Origin: JAISFI01 sp031553775
GTDB lineage: Bacteria; Bacteroidota; Bacteroidia; Bacteroidales; Azobacteroidaceae
Direction of reading: 5' to 3'
DNA length: 64,000 nt
NCBI GenBank assembly: GCA_031553775.1
Contig: JAVBLA010000022.1
Span: 1 to 64,000 of the forward strand
Program-made: the position numbers and the translations under genes
The notes under the pieces: model-generated
What the model saw: the letters and a program-made list of their open reading frames with translations, nothing else
Databases searched by the model: none
What the model was told of the DNA's origin: nothing
In this document: one piece after another, positions 8,423 to 17,159 of the stretch
Layout of the letters: each line of letters begins with the position of its first letter
How positions within the stretch are numbered: the first letter of the stretch is position 1

Positions 8423-8856
8423 TCTTCTTCAATCCCTTCCATCCCAATAAAAACCACTTCAATTCCCGCCCTTTCCAACAACCTCACGCCATCGTCCAAA
8501 CGGTATTGTTCAGAATATACAACCCTTTTGATTCCCGCCTGTATTATCAATTTAGCACATTCGATACAGGGAGATGCGGTGACATACATGGTAGACCCTT
8601 TGCTGTTGTTGTTGGAGCAGGCTATTTTCGTGATGGCATTTGCTTCCGCATGCAGCACATAGGGCTTGGTGACATTGTCTTCATCTTCGCATACATTTTC
8701 AAATCCCGAGGGGGTACCATTGTATCCGTCGGAAATAATCATTTTGTCTTTGACGATCAAGGCGCCTACCTGCCTGCGTTGGCAATAGGAATTTTCAGAC
8801 CACACTTTTGCCATGCGTAAATAACGTTTGTCTAAAGCGAATTGTTTTTGATTCAT
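8404..8856 (-). CDS. Deoxycytidylate (dCMP) deaminase family protein
   Basis: Zinc enzyme that deaminates dCMP to dUMP, feeding thymidylate synthesis. The 150-aa sequence has the cytidine/deoxycytidylate deaminase zinc site: HAEANAI with His69 and Glu71, and SPCIECAKL with Cys97 and Cys100. The N-terminal half (QRRQVGALIVKDKMIISDGYNGTPSG) matches the dCMP branch, not tRNA adenosine deaminase. The C-terminal tail is probably repeat-derived (see the heptamer repeat). It lies between the S41 protease and M3 peptidase genes, all on the minus strand. Confidence 0.92.
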   Translation of the reverse strand: MNQKQFALDKRYLRMAKVWSENSYCQRRQVGALIVKDKMIISDGYNGTPSGFENVCEDEDNVTKPYVLHAEANAITKIACSNNNSKGSTMYVTASPCIECAKLIIQAGIKRVVYSEQYRLDDGVRLLERAGIEVVFIGMEGIEEELKTKS

Positions 8857-8892
8857 CGGATGATATCTTCAGGAAAACCGGTTGATGTATCG

Positions 8893-10989
8893 TTATTTAA
8901 TTGGTTCAATACCGTTTCTTTTCAATAAAGCATCAATAGTAGGTTTTTCTCCCCGGAAACGGATGTAGAGTTCCATCGGGTCTTCCGAGCCTCCTTTTGA
9001 GAGAATGTTCTTGCGGAATCTTTCGGCAACCGCTTTGCTGAAAATACCATCGGCTTTGAATACGGAGTAAGCATCCGCATCTAATACTTCCGCCCATTTG
9101 TATCCGTAATAGCCGGCAGCATATCCTCCGGAGAAGATATGACTGAAAGAAGTGCTGGAGCAGGTCCCGGGAACCACCGGTAGAATTTGTGTCGATTGTG
9201 TGGCCTGTTTTTCAAAATCCGGTACACTGCCGTTATAGGCTTTTTTCAGTGTGTGCCATGCCATATCTATGAATCCGAAGTTCAGCTGTCTTACACAAGC
9301 ATAGCCCGTATTGAAATTACCTGCATCGATCAGGTTCTGTACCAGTTCGGCCGGAATTTTTGCTCCGGTTTGATAATGTACGGCAAAACGGTCGAGAAAT
9401 TCTTTTTCCAGCAGAAAATTTTCCATCACCTGAGAAGGTAATTCTACAAAGTCACGGTAGACATTCGTGCCGGAAAGGCTTTCATATGTTCCGTCTGCAA
9501 ACATGCCATGCAAACCGTGTCCGAATTCATGGAGGAAAGTTTCCACTTCTGCAAATGTAAGCAGAGCCGGTTTCGTTTCTGTGGGCCGTGTAAAGTTCAT
9601 GACCAGTGAAACATGGGGACGGGAATCTTTTCCTTTTTCTTTCCATTGCCCTTTGTATTCGGTCATCCAGGCTCCCGAACGTTTCCCTTTACGAGGAAAG
9701 AAATCCGTATACAATACAGCCAGGTATTTGCCATCCTGATCAAAAACTTCATATGCATCTACTTCCGGATGATATACCGGGATTTTTGTATTCTTTTTGA
9801 ATGTAATGCCATATAAATCAGTGGCCAGTCCGAATACACCTTTTTTTACATTCTCCAATTCAAAATAGGGCCGTGTCAGTTCGTCATTCACACGGAATTT
9901 GGCTTCTTTCAGTTTTTCCGAGTAATAACTCCAGTCCCAGGGCATAATTTTGATATTTTTTTTCTCCATACCAATGGCAAAACCTTCGATTTCTTTCACC
10001 TCCTGCAGGGAAACCGGTTTATAGGCTGCCAGCAACTGGTTGAGCAGATCGTATACGTTTTGAGGATTACCGGCCATCCTTTTTCTAAGGACATAGTCGG
10101 CATAGGTGTTATATCCCATCAAAAGGGCAATCTTCAGCCGGGTATTGGCAATATCTTCGACGTTTTTCCGGTTGTCGTATTCTCCGCCATTTGTACATTT
10201 ACCAGAGTAAGCCAGGTACATTTTCTCACGGATTTCACGTTTTTCCGAATATTGCATAAAAGGAGCATAGCTGGGGATTGTCAGGTCGAACATCCATCCT
10301 GTTTTCCCTTTTTCTTTTGCTTTCATGGAGGCGGCTTCGCGTACACTTTCCGGAAGACCGGCCAGGTCAGCTTCATCGGTGAGCACCATTTCGAACAGAT
10401 TGGTTTCTTTCAGAACATTCTGACTGAAAGTCAGCGTCAGCTTGCTGAGCTGAGCAGTCAGGTCCCTGTATGTTTTTTTGTCGGCTTCGCTGAGGTTTGC
10501 TCCTCCGTTAACGAATGAATCGTATATCTTTTCCAGCAACATTATACTTTCTACATCCAGATTGAGCTTGTTTTTCTGATCGTAAACACTTTTGATGCGT
10601 GCAAATAATTTTTCATCCAAAGAAATATTATTACTGTGTTCGGACATCTTCGGGGATATGCGTTGGGAAATCGCCATGATTTCATCATTGGTTTCGGCAC
10701 TGTTCATATTGTAGAATACCGAAGATACGCGCGACAATAATTCTCCCGAACGCTCGAACGCTGCAATCGTGTTTTCGAAAGTAGCCGGTTGCTTGTTTCC
10801 GGTGATCTTCCGGATCTCTTCTATCTGCTCTTTCATGCCTTTTTCAAAAGCAGGCTCATAATCTTCCACTTTGATCCGGTCGAAAGGAACGGTTTCATGT
10901 GGAGTATTGTATTTCTTAAAAAAAGGGTTTGCAACTCCAGACATATTGTAAGCTGTTAATAATAAGACGAATAAAAAGATTTTTTTCAT
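8893..10989 (-). CDS. dcp: M3 family zinc metallopeptidase (peptidyl-dipeptidase Dcp type), exported
   Basis: Thimet-oligopeptidase-like enzyme that cleaves short peptides; Dcp members release C-terminal dipeptides. The 698-aa protein starts with a signal peptide (MKKIFLFVLLLTAYNMSGVA) so it should act in the periplasm. The active-site motif HEFGH is at 487-491 (zinc ligands His487 and His491, catalytic Glu488) within FLHEFGHGLHGMF, followed by a downstream Glu-containing helix. Length is typical of M3A enzymes. It is probably monocistronic: a heptamer inverted repeat separates it from the rhomboid gene upstream. Confidence 0.92.
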   Translation of the reverse strand: MKKIFLFVLLLTAYNMSGVANPFFKKYNTPHETVPFDRIKVEDYEPAFEKGMKEQIEEIRKITGNKQPATFENTIAAFERSGELLSRVSSVFYNMNSAETNDEIMAISQRISPKMSEHSNNISLDEKLFARIKSVYDQKNKLNLDVESIMLLEKIYDSFVNGGANLSEADKKTYRDLTAQLSKLTLTFSQNVLKETNLFEMVLTDEADLAGLPESVREAASMKAKEKGKTGWMFDLTIPSYAPFMQYSEKREIREKMYLAYSGKCTNGGEYDNRKNVEDIANTRLKIALLMGYNTYADYVLRKRMAGNPQNVYDLLNQLLAAYKPVSLQEVKEIEGFAIGMEKKNIKIMPWDWSYYSEKLKEAKFRVNDELTRPYFELENVKKGVFGLATDLYGITFKKNTKIPVYHPEVDAYEVFDQDGKYLAVLYTDFFPRKGKRSGAWMTEYKGQWKEKGKDSRPHVSLVMNFTRPTETKPALLTFAEVETFLHEFGHGLHGMFADGTYESLSGTNVYRDFVELPSQVMENFLLEKEFLDRFAVHYQTGAKIPAELVQNLIDAGNFNTGYACVRQLNFGFIDMAWHTLKKAYNGSVPDFEKQATQSTQILPVVPGTCSSTSFSHIFSGGYAAGYYGYKWAEVLDADAYSVFKADGIFSKAVAERFRKNILSKGGSEDPMELYIRFRGEKPTIDALLKRNGIEPIK

Positions 10990-11083
10990 GATTTTGTATT
11001 TGTCGGATTTTGAGGTGCAAAGGTCGGAATTATTCTGGAATTTACAGCGATTTTTTAAAGAAAAATAATTGAGGAGAAGACGA

Positions 11084-11245
11084 GAATTAAAAGTTAAGAG
11101 TTAAGAGTTATAATGCCGGGAATTGGGAATTAGCAGAGAAACATTTCCTACTGCACAAAAACAGGAATAGAATGTTGATTAGGTTTTATTAATCTGAAAA
11201 GGCCCAATTCTTAACTCTTAACTCTTAACTCTTAACTTTTAATTC
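11084..11245. repeat. 27-bp perfect inverted repeat made of TTAAGAG heptamers
   Basis: The arm at 11084-11110 begins GAATTAAAAGTTAAGAG and the arm at 11219-11245 is its exact reverse complement over 27 bp, with a 108-nt loop. Extra AACTCTT units extend the right side. It occupies the gap between the M3 peptidase promoter and the rhomboid stop codon, and the right arm abuts that stop codon. Confidence 0.85.
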
Positions 11246-11917
11246 TTAACTCTTACTCATCTTCTCCTCCATCTCCCCATTCTCTTCTCCATCTCCTTCT
11301 CCTTCTTCCTCCTCTTCCTCTGTATTAACCGGTTTTTGAGGTCCATACCTCCGGAAGACGAATGCCCATAGGCTTCCTGCTATTGCTCCTGAAAGATGTC
11401 CTTCCCAGGAGACATTTCTGTCGACTAATTCGGAAACGGGGAACATATTCCAAATAATACTTCCATATAAGAAGGTTACTAATAAAGAGATGGCTATCAG
11501 AGGAATATAGTTTCGCAGGATACCGCTGAAAAAAAGAAAAAAACACAAGGCATAAATCAAACCACTGGCTCCGACATGCCAGGATTCCCTTCCGATCAGC
11601 CAGGTGATCAGGCCGGAAGTGATCCAGATCAGGAAAAACGTACGATAAGCAATTTTTGTATAAAAAAAGCAAAGGCACCAGCCTAATATAATTAAGGGTA
11701 ACGAATTTGAGAACAGATGCGAAAAATCGGAATGGATCAGCGGTTCAGTGATGATTCCCTGCAGGCCGTTGATATGTCTGGGAAAAATACCCAAAAAATA
11801 CCAGGAGGTATCGAAACTCCATTCCAATACTTTAATCAGCCATAAAATGACGACCAAAGTAGAGGGAAATGCCAAAGCGTACAATATCCGTTTATTTTCA
11901 AATTTCATAGTTTGCAA
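11246..11917 (-). CDS. Rhomboid family intramembrane serine protease
   Basis: Six-helix membrane protease that cleaves transmembrane substrates. The 223-aa sequence shows HSDFSHLFSN at 62-71 (the conserved oxyanion-side His and Asn), the catalytic Ser118 in HVGASGLIYAL, and the catalytic His174 in WEGHLSGAIAG, with hydrophobic helices throughout. A second Met at codon 4 (11908) is an equally good start. The C-terminal tail is very acidic (EEEEEEGEGDGEENGE) and ends KMSKS, encoded at the edge of a heptamer repeat array. It is divergent from the glycogen operon. Confidence 0.93.
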   Translation of the reverse strand: MQTMKFENKRILYALAFPSTLVVILWLIKVLEWSFDTSWYFLGIFPRHINGLQGIITEPLIHSDFSHLFSNSLPLIILGWCLCFFYTKIAYRTFFLIWITSGLITWLIGRESWHVGASGLIYALCFFLFFSGILRNYIPLIAISLLVTFLYGSIIWNMFPVSELVDRNVSWEGHLSGAIAGSLWAFVFRRYGPQKPVNTEEEEEEGEGDGEENGEMEEKMSKS

Positions 11918-11957
11918 ATTTACAAAAATTACGAAAACAAAAAAAATAGACTATTTG

Positions 11958-11989
11958 TTTGTTAATACGGAATAAAATTCTTATTTTCG
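11958..11989 (+). promoter_or_regulatory. Promoter of the alpha-glucan operon
   Basis: TTTG at 11958-11961 and TATTTTCG at 11982-11989 are separated by 20 nt, one mismatch from the Bacteroidetes consensus. The transcript would begin near 11995, about 65 nt before the ATG at 12061, which supports that start over an upstream in-frame one at 11959. Confidence 0.55.
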
Positions 11990-12060
11990 TTGAATGGAAA
12001 TCCACCAAAGGATTCTCACAATGTAAAATTAGATCACATTGCCTTAAATTTGTTGAAAAT

Positions 12061-14007
12061 ATGAGTTATCTGAAGTTCGATAAAACCTTGATGATCAACC
12101 TGGAAGAATCGCTCAAAAGAGAGGTGTTGAGGACTAACCGGGGAGGTGCTTATCATTGTACCTCTATCGTTGATTGTAATACCCGTAAATATCATGGATT
12201 ACTGGTGATACCGGTTCCCGGATTAGATACTGAAAATCATGTGCTGTTGTCTTCCTTAGACGAAACGGTGATACAACACGGAGCTGAATTTAACCTGGGT
12301 TTACATAAATATCAGGGAGATAATTATAGTCCCAAAGGGCATAAATACATTCGCCAGTTCGATTGTGAGGCTATGCCGCGGACTGTTTACCGGGTGGGAG
12401 GTGTAATCCTGGCTAAGGAGAAGGTCTTTACCACTTACGGCAATCGTTTTATGATTAAATATACCCTGTTGGATGCTCATTCGCCTACTTTACTTCGTTT
12501 TCGCCCGTTTCTCGCCTTCAGGAGTGTGAATAGCCTGACTTTGGAGAATAACGATGTCAATAAAAACTATACGGAAATTGCAAACGGGATTAAAACCTGT
12601 ATGTATAAAGGGTATCCCGATTTGTATATGCAGTTCAGTAAATCCTGTAAATTTATTTTTCAGCCCGATTGGTACCGGGGTATTGAATATACAAAGGAGA
12701 TGGAAAGGGGATTCCCTTATAAGGAAGATCTGTATGTGCCCGGCTATTTTGAACTACCTATCAAAAAAGGAGAATCCGTTTATTTTTCAGCAGCTGATGA
12801 ACCTATCCGGCCTGAAGATATTGAAGAAACCTATGAATTGGAAATTGCATCGCGGACACCTCGTTCCAGTTTTTTTAATTGCCTGAAAAATTCAGCACAG
12901 CAGTTTTATTACCGCCCTACGGAAAATGATGCTTATTTGCTGGCAGGTTATCCCTGGTTCAAAGTCCGTGCCCGGGATTTGTTTATTTCTCTTCCGGGTT
13001 GTACTTTGTCTATCGACGATCCTGTCAGGTTTGAAAAGATATTGACCACTGCTACTCCGGCTATCCGCAATTTTATTAAAAATGAAAGTTTGGATCCGGT
13101 CATTAGTGAAATTGATTCTCCCGATGTGCTTTTATGGGCGGTTTGGGCTATTCAGCAGTATGCAAAATCGGTAGGAAAGGAAAGGTGTCTGGAATTATAT
13201 GGTGACCTGATTCATGAAATTGTGGAGTTTATTCTGAGTGACGAGCATCCCAATTTATTTATTCATGAAAACGGCTTGCTTTATACCAATGGAAAAGATA
13301 AAGCGGTTACCTGGATGAATTCCACTGTCAATGGAAGGCCGGTAGTACCTCGTTCCGGTTATATTGTGGAATTCAATGCTCTTTGGTATGATGTCTTGAA
13401 ATTTGCATCCGAAATGGCTCTTCAGAAGGGAGACCGCGTGCAATCTGATAAATATGAGAAACTGTCGGAGAAAACAGGCCGTTCATTCCTCGATACGTTT
13501 ATGAACGGATACGGATACCTCTTCGACTATGTAGATGGGGATTATGCCGATTGGAGCGTCCGGCCGAATATGATATTTGCCGTTGCGCTCGACTATTCTC
13601 CCTTAAGCCGTCAGCAGCGGCGTACTGTTTTGGATTTTGTAACGAAGGAGTTGCTTACTCCTAAAGGATTACGTTCTCTTAGCCCCAAAAGTGAAGGCTA
13701 TAAGCCCTATTATGTAGGTTCGCAATACGAGAGAGACTTGGCATATCATCAGGGAGCAGCATGGCCGTGGTTATTTGGGGCTTATCTGATTTCCTACCTG
13801 AAAGTTTTCGGAATGAGTGGAGTATCTTTTGTAGAGAGAATGCTGATTGGTTTTGAGGAAGAGATGAGTTTGCACTGCGTGGGTTCTATCTCTGAATTAT
13901 TTGACGGAAACCCTCCGTTTGAAGGTCGTGGAGCCATTTCATTTTCTATGAATGTAGCAGCTATATTGAGAGTGTTGAAAATATTGAGCGAATACAACCA
14001 GGATTGA
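12061..14007 (+). CDS. Glycogen debranching enzyme (amylo-alpha-1,6-glucosidase)
   Basis: Removes alpha-1,6-linked glucose at glycogen branch points in the cytosol. I use the ATG at 12061 (MSYLKFDKTLMINLEESL, 648 aa), because the frame upstream of it overlaps the promoter. The N-terminal half is the bacterial/archaeal GDE N-terminal domain (NRGGAYHCTSIVDCNTRKYHGLLV). The C-terminal half is the (alpha/alpha)6 barrel with SPKSEGYKPYYVGSQYERD and YHQGAAWPWLFGAYL. It is first gene of a three-gene alpha-glucan operon with a GT4 glycosyltransferase and a GH57 enzyme, an arrangement I know from Bacteroides. Confidence 0.93.
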   Translation: MSYLKFDKTLMINLEESLKREVLRTNRGGAYHCTSIVDCNTRKYHGLLVIPVPGLDTENHVLLSSLDETVIQHGAEFNLGLHKYQGDNYSPKGHKYIRQFDCEAMPRTVYRVGGVILAKEKVFTTYGNRFMIKYTLLDAHSPTLLRFRPFLAFRSVNSLTLENNDVNKNYTEIANGIKTCMYKGYPDLYMQFSKSCKFIFQPDWYRGIEYTKEMERGFPYKEDLYVPGYFELPIKKGESVYFSAADEPIRPEDIEETYELEIASRTPRSSFFNCLKNSAQQFYYRPTENDAYLLAGYPWFKVRARDLFISLPGCTLSIDDPVRFEKILTTATPAIRNFIKNESLDPVISEIDSPDVLLWAVWAIQQYAKSVGKERCLELYGDLIHEIVEFILSDEHPNLFIHENGLLYTNGKDKAVTWMNSTVNGRPVVPRSGYIVEFNALWYDVLKFASEMALQKGDRVQSDKYEKLSEKTGRSFLDTFMNGYGYLFDYVDGDYADWSVRPNMIFAVALDYSPLSRQQRRTVLDFVTKELLTPKGLRSLSPKSEGYKPYYVGSQYERDLAYHQGAAWPWLFGAYLISYLKVFGMSGVSFVERMLIGFEEEMSLHCVGSISELFDGNPPFEGRGAISFSMNVAAILRVLKILSEYNQD

Positions 14008-14127
14008 TTGCTTTATGGAAAACAATCGAAGAAAACATTCGTTATATAAAATATGCCCGGAAGAGTCAATAATAACACAAAGTTTGGCCGGAATCTGTCT
14101 GCTTTTGTGTGTTAAAATGGTGGAAGT

Positions 14128-15384
14128 ATGAAAGCATTGATGTTTGGGTGGGAATTTCCCCCTCATATACTTGGAGGTCTCGGTACGGCCAGTTACGGGC
14201 TTACCCGCGGCATGGCCATGCAAAAAGACATGGAGATCACTTTCGTTATCCCTAAACCCTGGGGTGATGAGGATCGGAGTTTTTTGAAAATTATCGGAGC
14301 CGGCAATACTCCGGTGGCATGGCGCGATGTGTCCTGGGATTATGTGCAGCAAAGAATTGGTAAATATATGAATCCGCAGGAATATTATAATCTGAGGGAT
14401 CATATCTATTCGGATTTTAATTATTTGAATGTTAACGACCTGGGCTGTATAGAATTTTCCGGGCGTTATCCGGATAACTTGCTGGAAGAAATCAATAATT
14501 ATTCGATTGTGGCGGGTGTGATTGCCCGTACATATCCTTTTGATGTAATTCATTCGCATGACTGGCTCACTTACCCTGCCGGTATGCATGCCAAACAGAT
14601 TACCGGAAAACCACTGGTAATCCATGTACATGCTACTGATTTCGATAGAAGCCGGGGAAATGTTAATCCACAGGTTTATGCTCTTGAAAAAGACGGGATG
14701 GATCATGCAGACCATATTATTACTGTAAGTAACCTGACCCGTAGTACAGTCATCGAGAAATATCATCAACCTCCCTGGAAGGTGACTACCGTACACAATG
14801 CAGTGGAACCATTGAGCCAGGAAATAGAGGCTATTCATTCGCAAAAAGGGACTAACGACAAGGTGGTGACTTTTCTGGGGCGTATTACTATGCAGAAAGG
14901 ACCGGAATATTTCGTGGAAGCAGCTTCTCTTGTTTTGAAAAGGGCCAAAAATGTCCGCTTTGTAATGGCTGGAAGCGGAGATATGATGAATCAAATGATT
15001 CGTTTGGCTGCCCGTCGCGGGATTTCCGATAAATTTCATTTTACGGGATTTCTGAAGGGTAAGCACGTGTATGAAATGTTAAAGTCCAGCGATGTATATG
15101 TGATGCCTTCAGTTTCGGAACCTTTCGGTATTTCTCCCTTGGAGGCGATGCAATGTGGAGTACCGACCATCATTTCCAAACAATCGGGTTGTGCGGAAAT
15201 TTTAAGCAATGCCATTAAAACCGACTATTGGGATACCGAAGCGATGGCAGATGCCATGTACTCGATCATTACTTATCCTGCGATGGCCGAATACCTGAAA
15301 GAAGAAGGTAAACGGGAAGTGGATGAAATCAAGTGGGAGTATGCCGGTCAAAAAGTGAGGAAAATATACGAAAGTGTGATGTAG
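14128..15384 (+). CDS. GT4 family glycosyltransferase (glycogen-synthase-like)
   Basis: A 418-aa GT-B enzyme that probably extends alpha-glucan. The N-terminus (MKALMFGWEFPPHILGGLGT) carries the Gly-Gly loop typical of GT4/GT5 synthases. The C-terminal domain has VVTFLGRITMQKGPEYFVEA and the E-x7-E type signature SEPFGISPLEAMQCGVPTI. Position between debranching enzyme and GH57 genes suggests a role in making intracellular glycogen or a related glucan. Which nucleotide sugar it uses cannot be told from sequence. It is 120 nt from the upstream gene and 20 nt from the next. Confidence 0.9.
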   Translation: MKALMFGWEFPPHILGGLGTASYGLTRGMAMQKDMEITFVIPKPWGDEDRSFLKIIGAGNTPVAWRDVSWDYVQQRIGKYMNPQEYYNLRDHIYSDFNYLNVNDLGCIEFSGRYPDNLLEEINNYSIVAGVIARTYPFDVIHSHDWLTYPAGMHAKQITGKPLVIHVHATDFDRSRGNVNPQVYALEKDGMDHADHIITVSNLTRSTVIEKYHQPPWKVTTVHNAVEPLSQEIEAIHSQKGTNDKVVTFLGRITMQKGPEYFVEAASLVLKRAKNVRFVMAGSGDMMNQMIRLAARRGISDKFHFTGFLKGKHVYEMLKSSDVYVMPSVSEPFGISPLEAMQCGVPTIISKQSGCAEILSNAIKTDYWDTEAMADAMYSIITYPAMAEYLKEEGKREVDEIKWEYAGQKVRKIYESVM

Positions 15385-15404
15385 AATATTCAAAAAACAA
15401 TTAT

Positions 15405-16739
15405 ATGAAGACAATTTGCTTTTATTTCCAGGTACATCAGCCATTCAGATTAAAAAGATACCGTTTTTTTGATATAGGCAGGGATCATTACTATTATGAT
15501 GATTTTGCCAATGAGGATATTATCCGGCGGATTGCTGATCGTTCTTTCCTGAAAGCTAATACAATGTTGCTGGAAATGATTAAAGAGTCGGGTAATAAGT
15601 TCAAAGTGGCTTTTTCCATTTCAGGAGTAGCTTTAGATCAGCTGGAAATTTATGTTCCGGAAGCGATCGACAGTTTTAAGGAATTGGCCAAGACCGGTTG
15701 TGTGGAATTTCTTGCGGAGACTTACGACCATTCCCTGTCATCGTTGAGTGATCCGGAAGAATTCGAAGAGCAGGTAAAAGCCCATTCTAAAAAAATAGAA
15801 TTGCTGTTTGGACAGAAGCCGAAAGTATTCAGGAATACGGAGTTGATTTATTCCGATGATATTGGGGATATGGTTCTTGCGATGGGTTATAAGGGAATGC
15901 TTACGGAAGGAGCCAAACATGTTTTGGGTTGGAAGAGTCCTAATTACCTCTATCACTCGGTTAATAATCCCACCTTGAAGTTGTTATTGAAAAACTCTAA
16001 ATTCAGTGATGACATTGCTTTTCGTTTTTCAAATTACGACTGGAGTGAATACCCGCTTACTGCCGATAAATTTGTCAACTGGATTGCTTCAACTCCGGAA
16101 TCTGAACAATTGATCAACCTTTTCATGAATTACGAAACATTCGGAAACCTGCAGCCGGCGGAAAGTGGTATTTTTGAATTTTTCAAGGCTTTGCCTCGTT
16201 TCGCATCAGAAAAGAAGATCAGTTTTTCTACTCCTTCCGATATTGTTAATAAAATGAAATCAGTAGATTCCGTATCGGTTCCTTATCCTTGTTCCTGGGC
16301 GGATGAAGAACGGGATACAAGTGCCTGGTTAGGTAATATTTTACAGAAGGAAGCTTTTGAAAAGTTGTATACGATCGGAGAACGAGTCCGTTTGTGCTCC
16401 GACCGCCGTATCAAACAAGACTGGTCTTATCTGCAAACGAGTGACCATTTTTATTATATGTCAACAAAGCACTTCTCAGACGGTGTGGTGCACAGTTATT
16501 TTAGTCCTTACGATACCCCATATGATGCATTCAGCAATTACATGAATGTTTTGGGCGATTTTATCGACCGGGTGAATGCACAATTCCCATCTTCCATAGA
16601 TAATGAAGAGTTGAATTCATTACTGACTACCATTAATAACCAGGGTAAAGAAATTGAAATGTTACAGTCGGAAGTACGGAAAATGAAAGAAAAAAAAAGT
16701 GAAGCTTCCAAGAAAATATCTAAAATAGGGTTAAATTGA
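15405..16739 (+). CDS. GH57 family glycoside hydrolase (alpha-amylase/alpha-glucan enzyme)
   Basis: GH57 enzymes act on alpha-1,4/1,6-glucans as amylases, 4-alpha-glucanotransferases or branching enzymes. The ATG at 15405 (MKTICFYFQVHQPFRLKRYR, 444 aa) is preferred; a longer frame from 15333 overlaps the upstream gene. Visible conserved parts are the HQPF region, a candidate nucleophile Glu in VEFLAETYDHSLSSL, and FMNYETFG. The C-terminus ends in a predicted coiled coil (INNQGKEIEMLQSEVRKMKE). It is last in the glycogen operon and is followed by a hairpin terminator. Confidence 0.92.
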   Translation: MKTICFYFQVHQPFRLKRYRFFDIGRDHYYYDDFANEDIIRRIADRSFLKANTMLLEMIKESGNKFKVAFSISGVALDQLEIYVPEAIDSFKELAKTGCVEFLAETYDHSLSSLSDPEEFEEQVKAHSKKIELLFGQKPKVFRNTELIYSDDIGDMVLAMGYKGMLTEGAKHVLGWKSPNYLYHSVNNPTLKLLLKNSKFSDDIAFRFSNYDWSEYPLTADKFVNWIASTPESEQLINLFMNYETFGNLQPAESGIFEFFKALPRFASEKKISFSTPSDIVNKMKSVDSVSVPYPCSWADEERDTSAWLGNILQKEAFEKLYTIGERVRLCSDRRIKQDWSYLQTSDHFYYMSTKHFSDGVVHSYFSPYDTPYDAFSNYMNVLGDFIDRVNAQFPSSIDNEELNSLLTTINNQGKEIEMLQSEVRKMKEKKSEASKKISKIGLN

Positions 16740-16770
16740 GAGGTTGATAAATTATTGGATTTTATTTAGA

Positions 16771-16796
16771 AGGCGGTTGTTTGACCGCCTTTTTTA
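16771..16796 (+). terminator. Terminator of the alpha-glucan operon
   Basis: AGGCGGT (16771-16777) pairs with ACCGCCT (16784-16790) around a 6-nt loop, followed by a T-tract. It lies 31 nt after the GH57 stop codon. Confidence 0.85.
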
Positions 16797-16830
16797 TTGG
16801 GTAAGATTTCTGTTAATTTGATTTGTTGTA

Positions 16831-16909
16831 TAAAAAAAAGGCGAGTTGCCCCGCCTTAAATGTTTTCACAACGGAATAATCCTTATTGTGAATTCCTTCA
16901 AATTTGTAT
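16831..16909 (-). ncRNA. tracrRNA of the type II-C CRISPR system
   Basis: Read on the minus strand, the first ~25 nt (ATACAAATTTGAAGGAATTC then ACAAT) form an anti-repeat. They pair with the minus-strand array repeat, GTTGTGAATT then CTTTCAAATT, over about 20 bp with one bulged G and a few GT pairs, plus 4 more pairs beyond. After this come AAGGATTATTCCGTTGTG, holding a small GGA/TCC hairpin, and a terminator hairpin AAGGCG/CGCCTT (16838-16857) followed by eight T (16838-16831). This is the known tracrRNA layout and fixes crRNA transcription as minus strand. It is divergent from cas9. Confidence 0.88.
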
Positions 16910-16913
16910 GAGA

Positions 16914-16943
16914 CAAAGATACAAATAAAAAATCATTGGCAAA
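16914..16943 (-). promoter_or_regulatory. Promoter of the tracrRNA
   Basis: On the minus strand TTTG (complement of 16940-16943) and TATCTTTG (complement of 16914-16921) are separated by 18 nt. The -7 element is a perfect TAnnTTTG, and the expected start falls at about 16909-16907, exactly where the anti-repeat begins. Confidence 0.75.
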
Positions 16944-16985
16944 TGCTTATGATAATTTTTTGTATTTAAATTCATGGGTCAATGC

Positions 16986-17068
16986 AAAAAAAGAGAATGT
17001 TAGAAAATAGATGAAGGAATTCACAACTCAAAAAGTGATACATCTATTTTGATTTTCTAACATTCTCT
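16986..17068 (-). ncRNA. Candidate degenerate crRNA/self-guide RNA with terminator-like stem
   Basis: A 17-bp perfect inverted repeat, 16992-17008 and 17052-17068 (AGAGAATGTTAGAAAAT on the minus strand), plus a 7-bp inner stem (ATAGATG/CATCTAT), ends in seven T on the minus strand. Its apical part displays GTTGTGAATTCCTTCA (17027-17012), whose first 10 nt equal the array repeat and whose 15 nt TTGTGAATTCCTTCA are exactly complementary to the tracrRNA anti-repeat (16886-16900). The 20 nt before it (17047-17028) nearly match 17180-17198 upstream of cas9. A -7-like TATATTTG lies on the minus strand at 17160-17167. Transcription is inferred, not shown. Confidence 0.5.
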
Positions 17069-17159
17069 ACGTTGCAAGTAGCGTTCTTTTCTATTAATGA
17101 GACAGAAAATAACTACAACTCTAATGTGATTTCTGACATATATCTATCAGATTGCTCTG

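Noticed and set aside
16860..16930. A plus-strand tracrRNA reading of the anti-repeat, with crRNAs on the plus strand
   Set aside because: No terminator or suitable promoter follows on the plus strand, whereas the minus strand has a -7 box at the right distance and a hairpin with eight T. The repeat in minus orientation (GTTGTG start) also matches known Bacteroides II-C repeats as I recall them.
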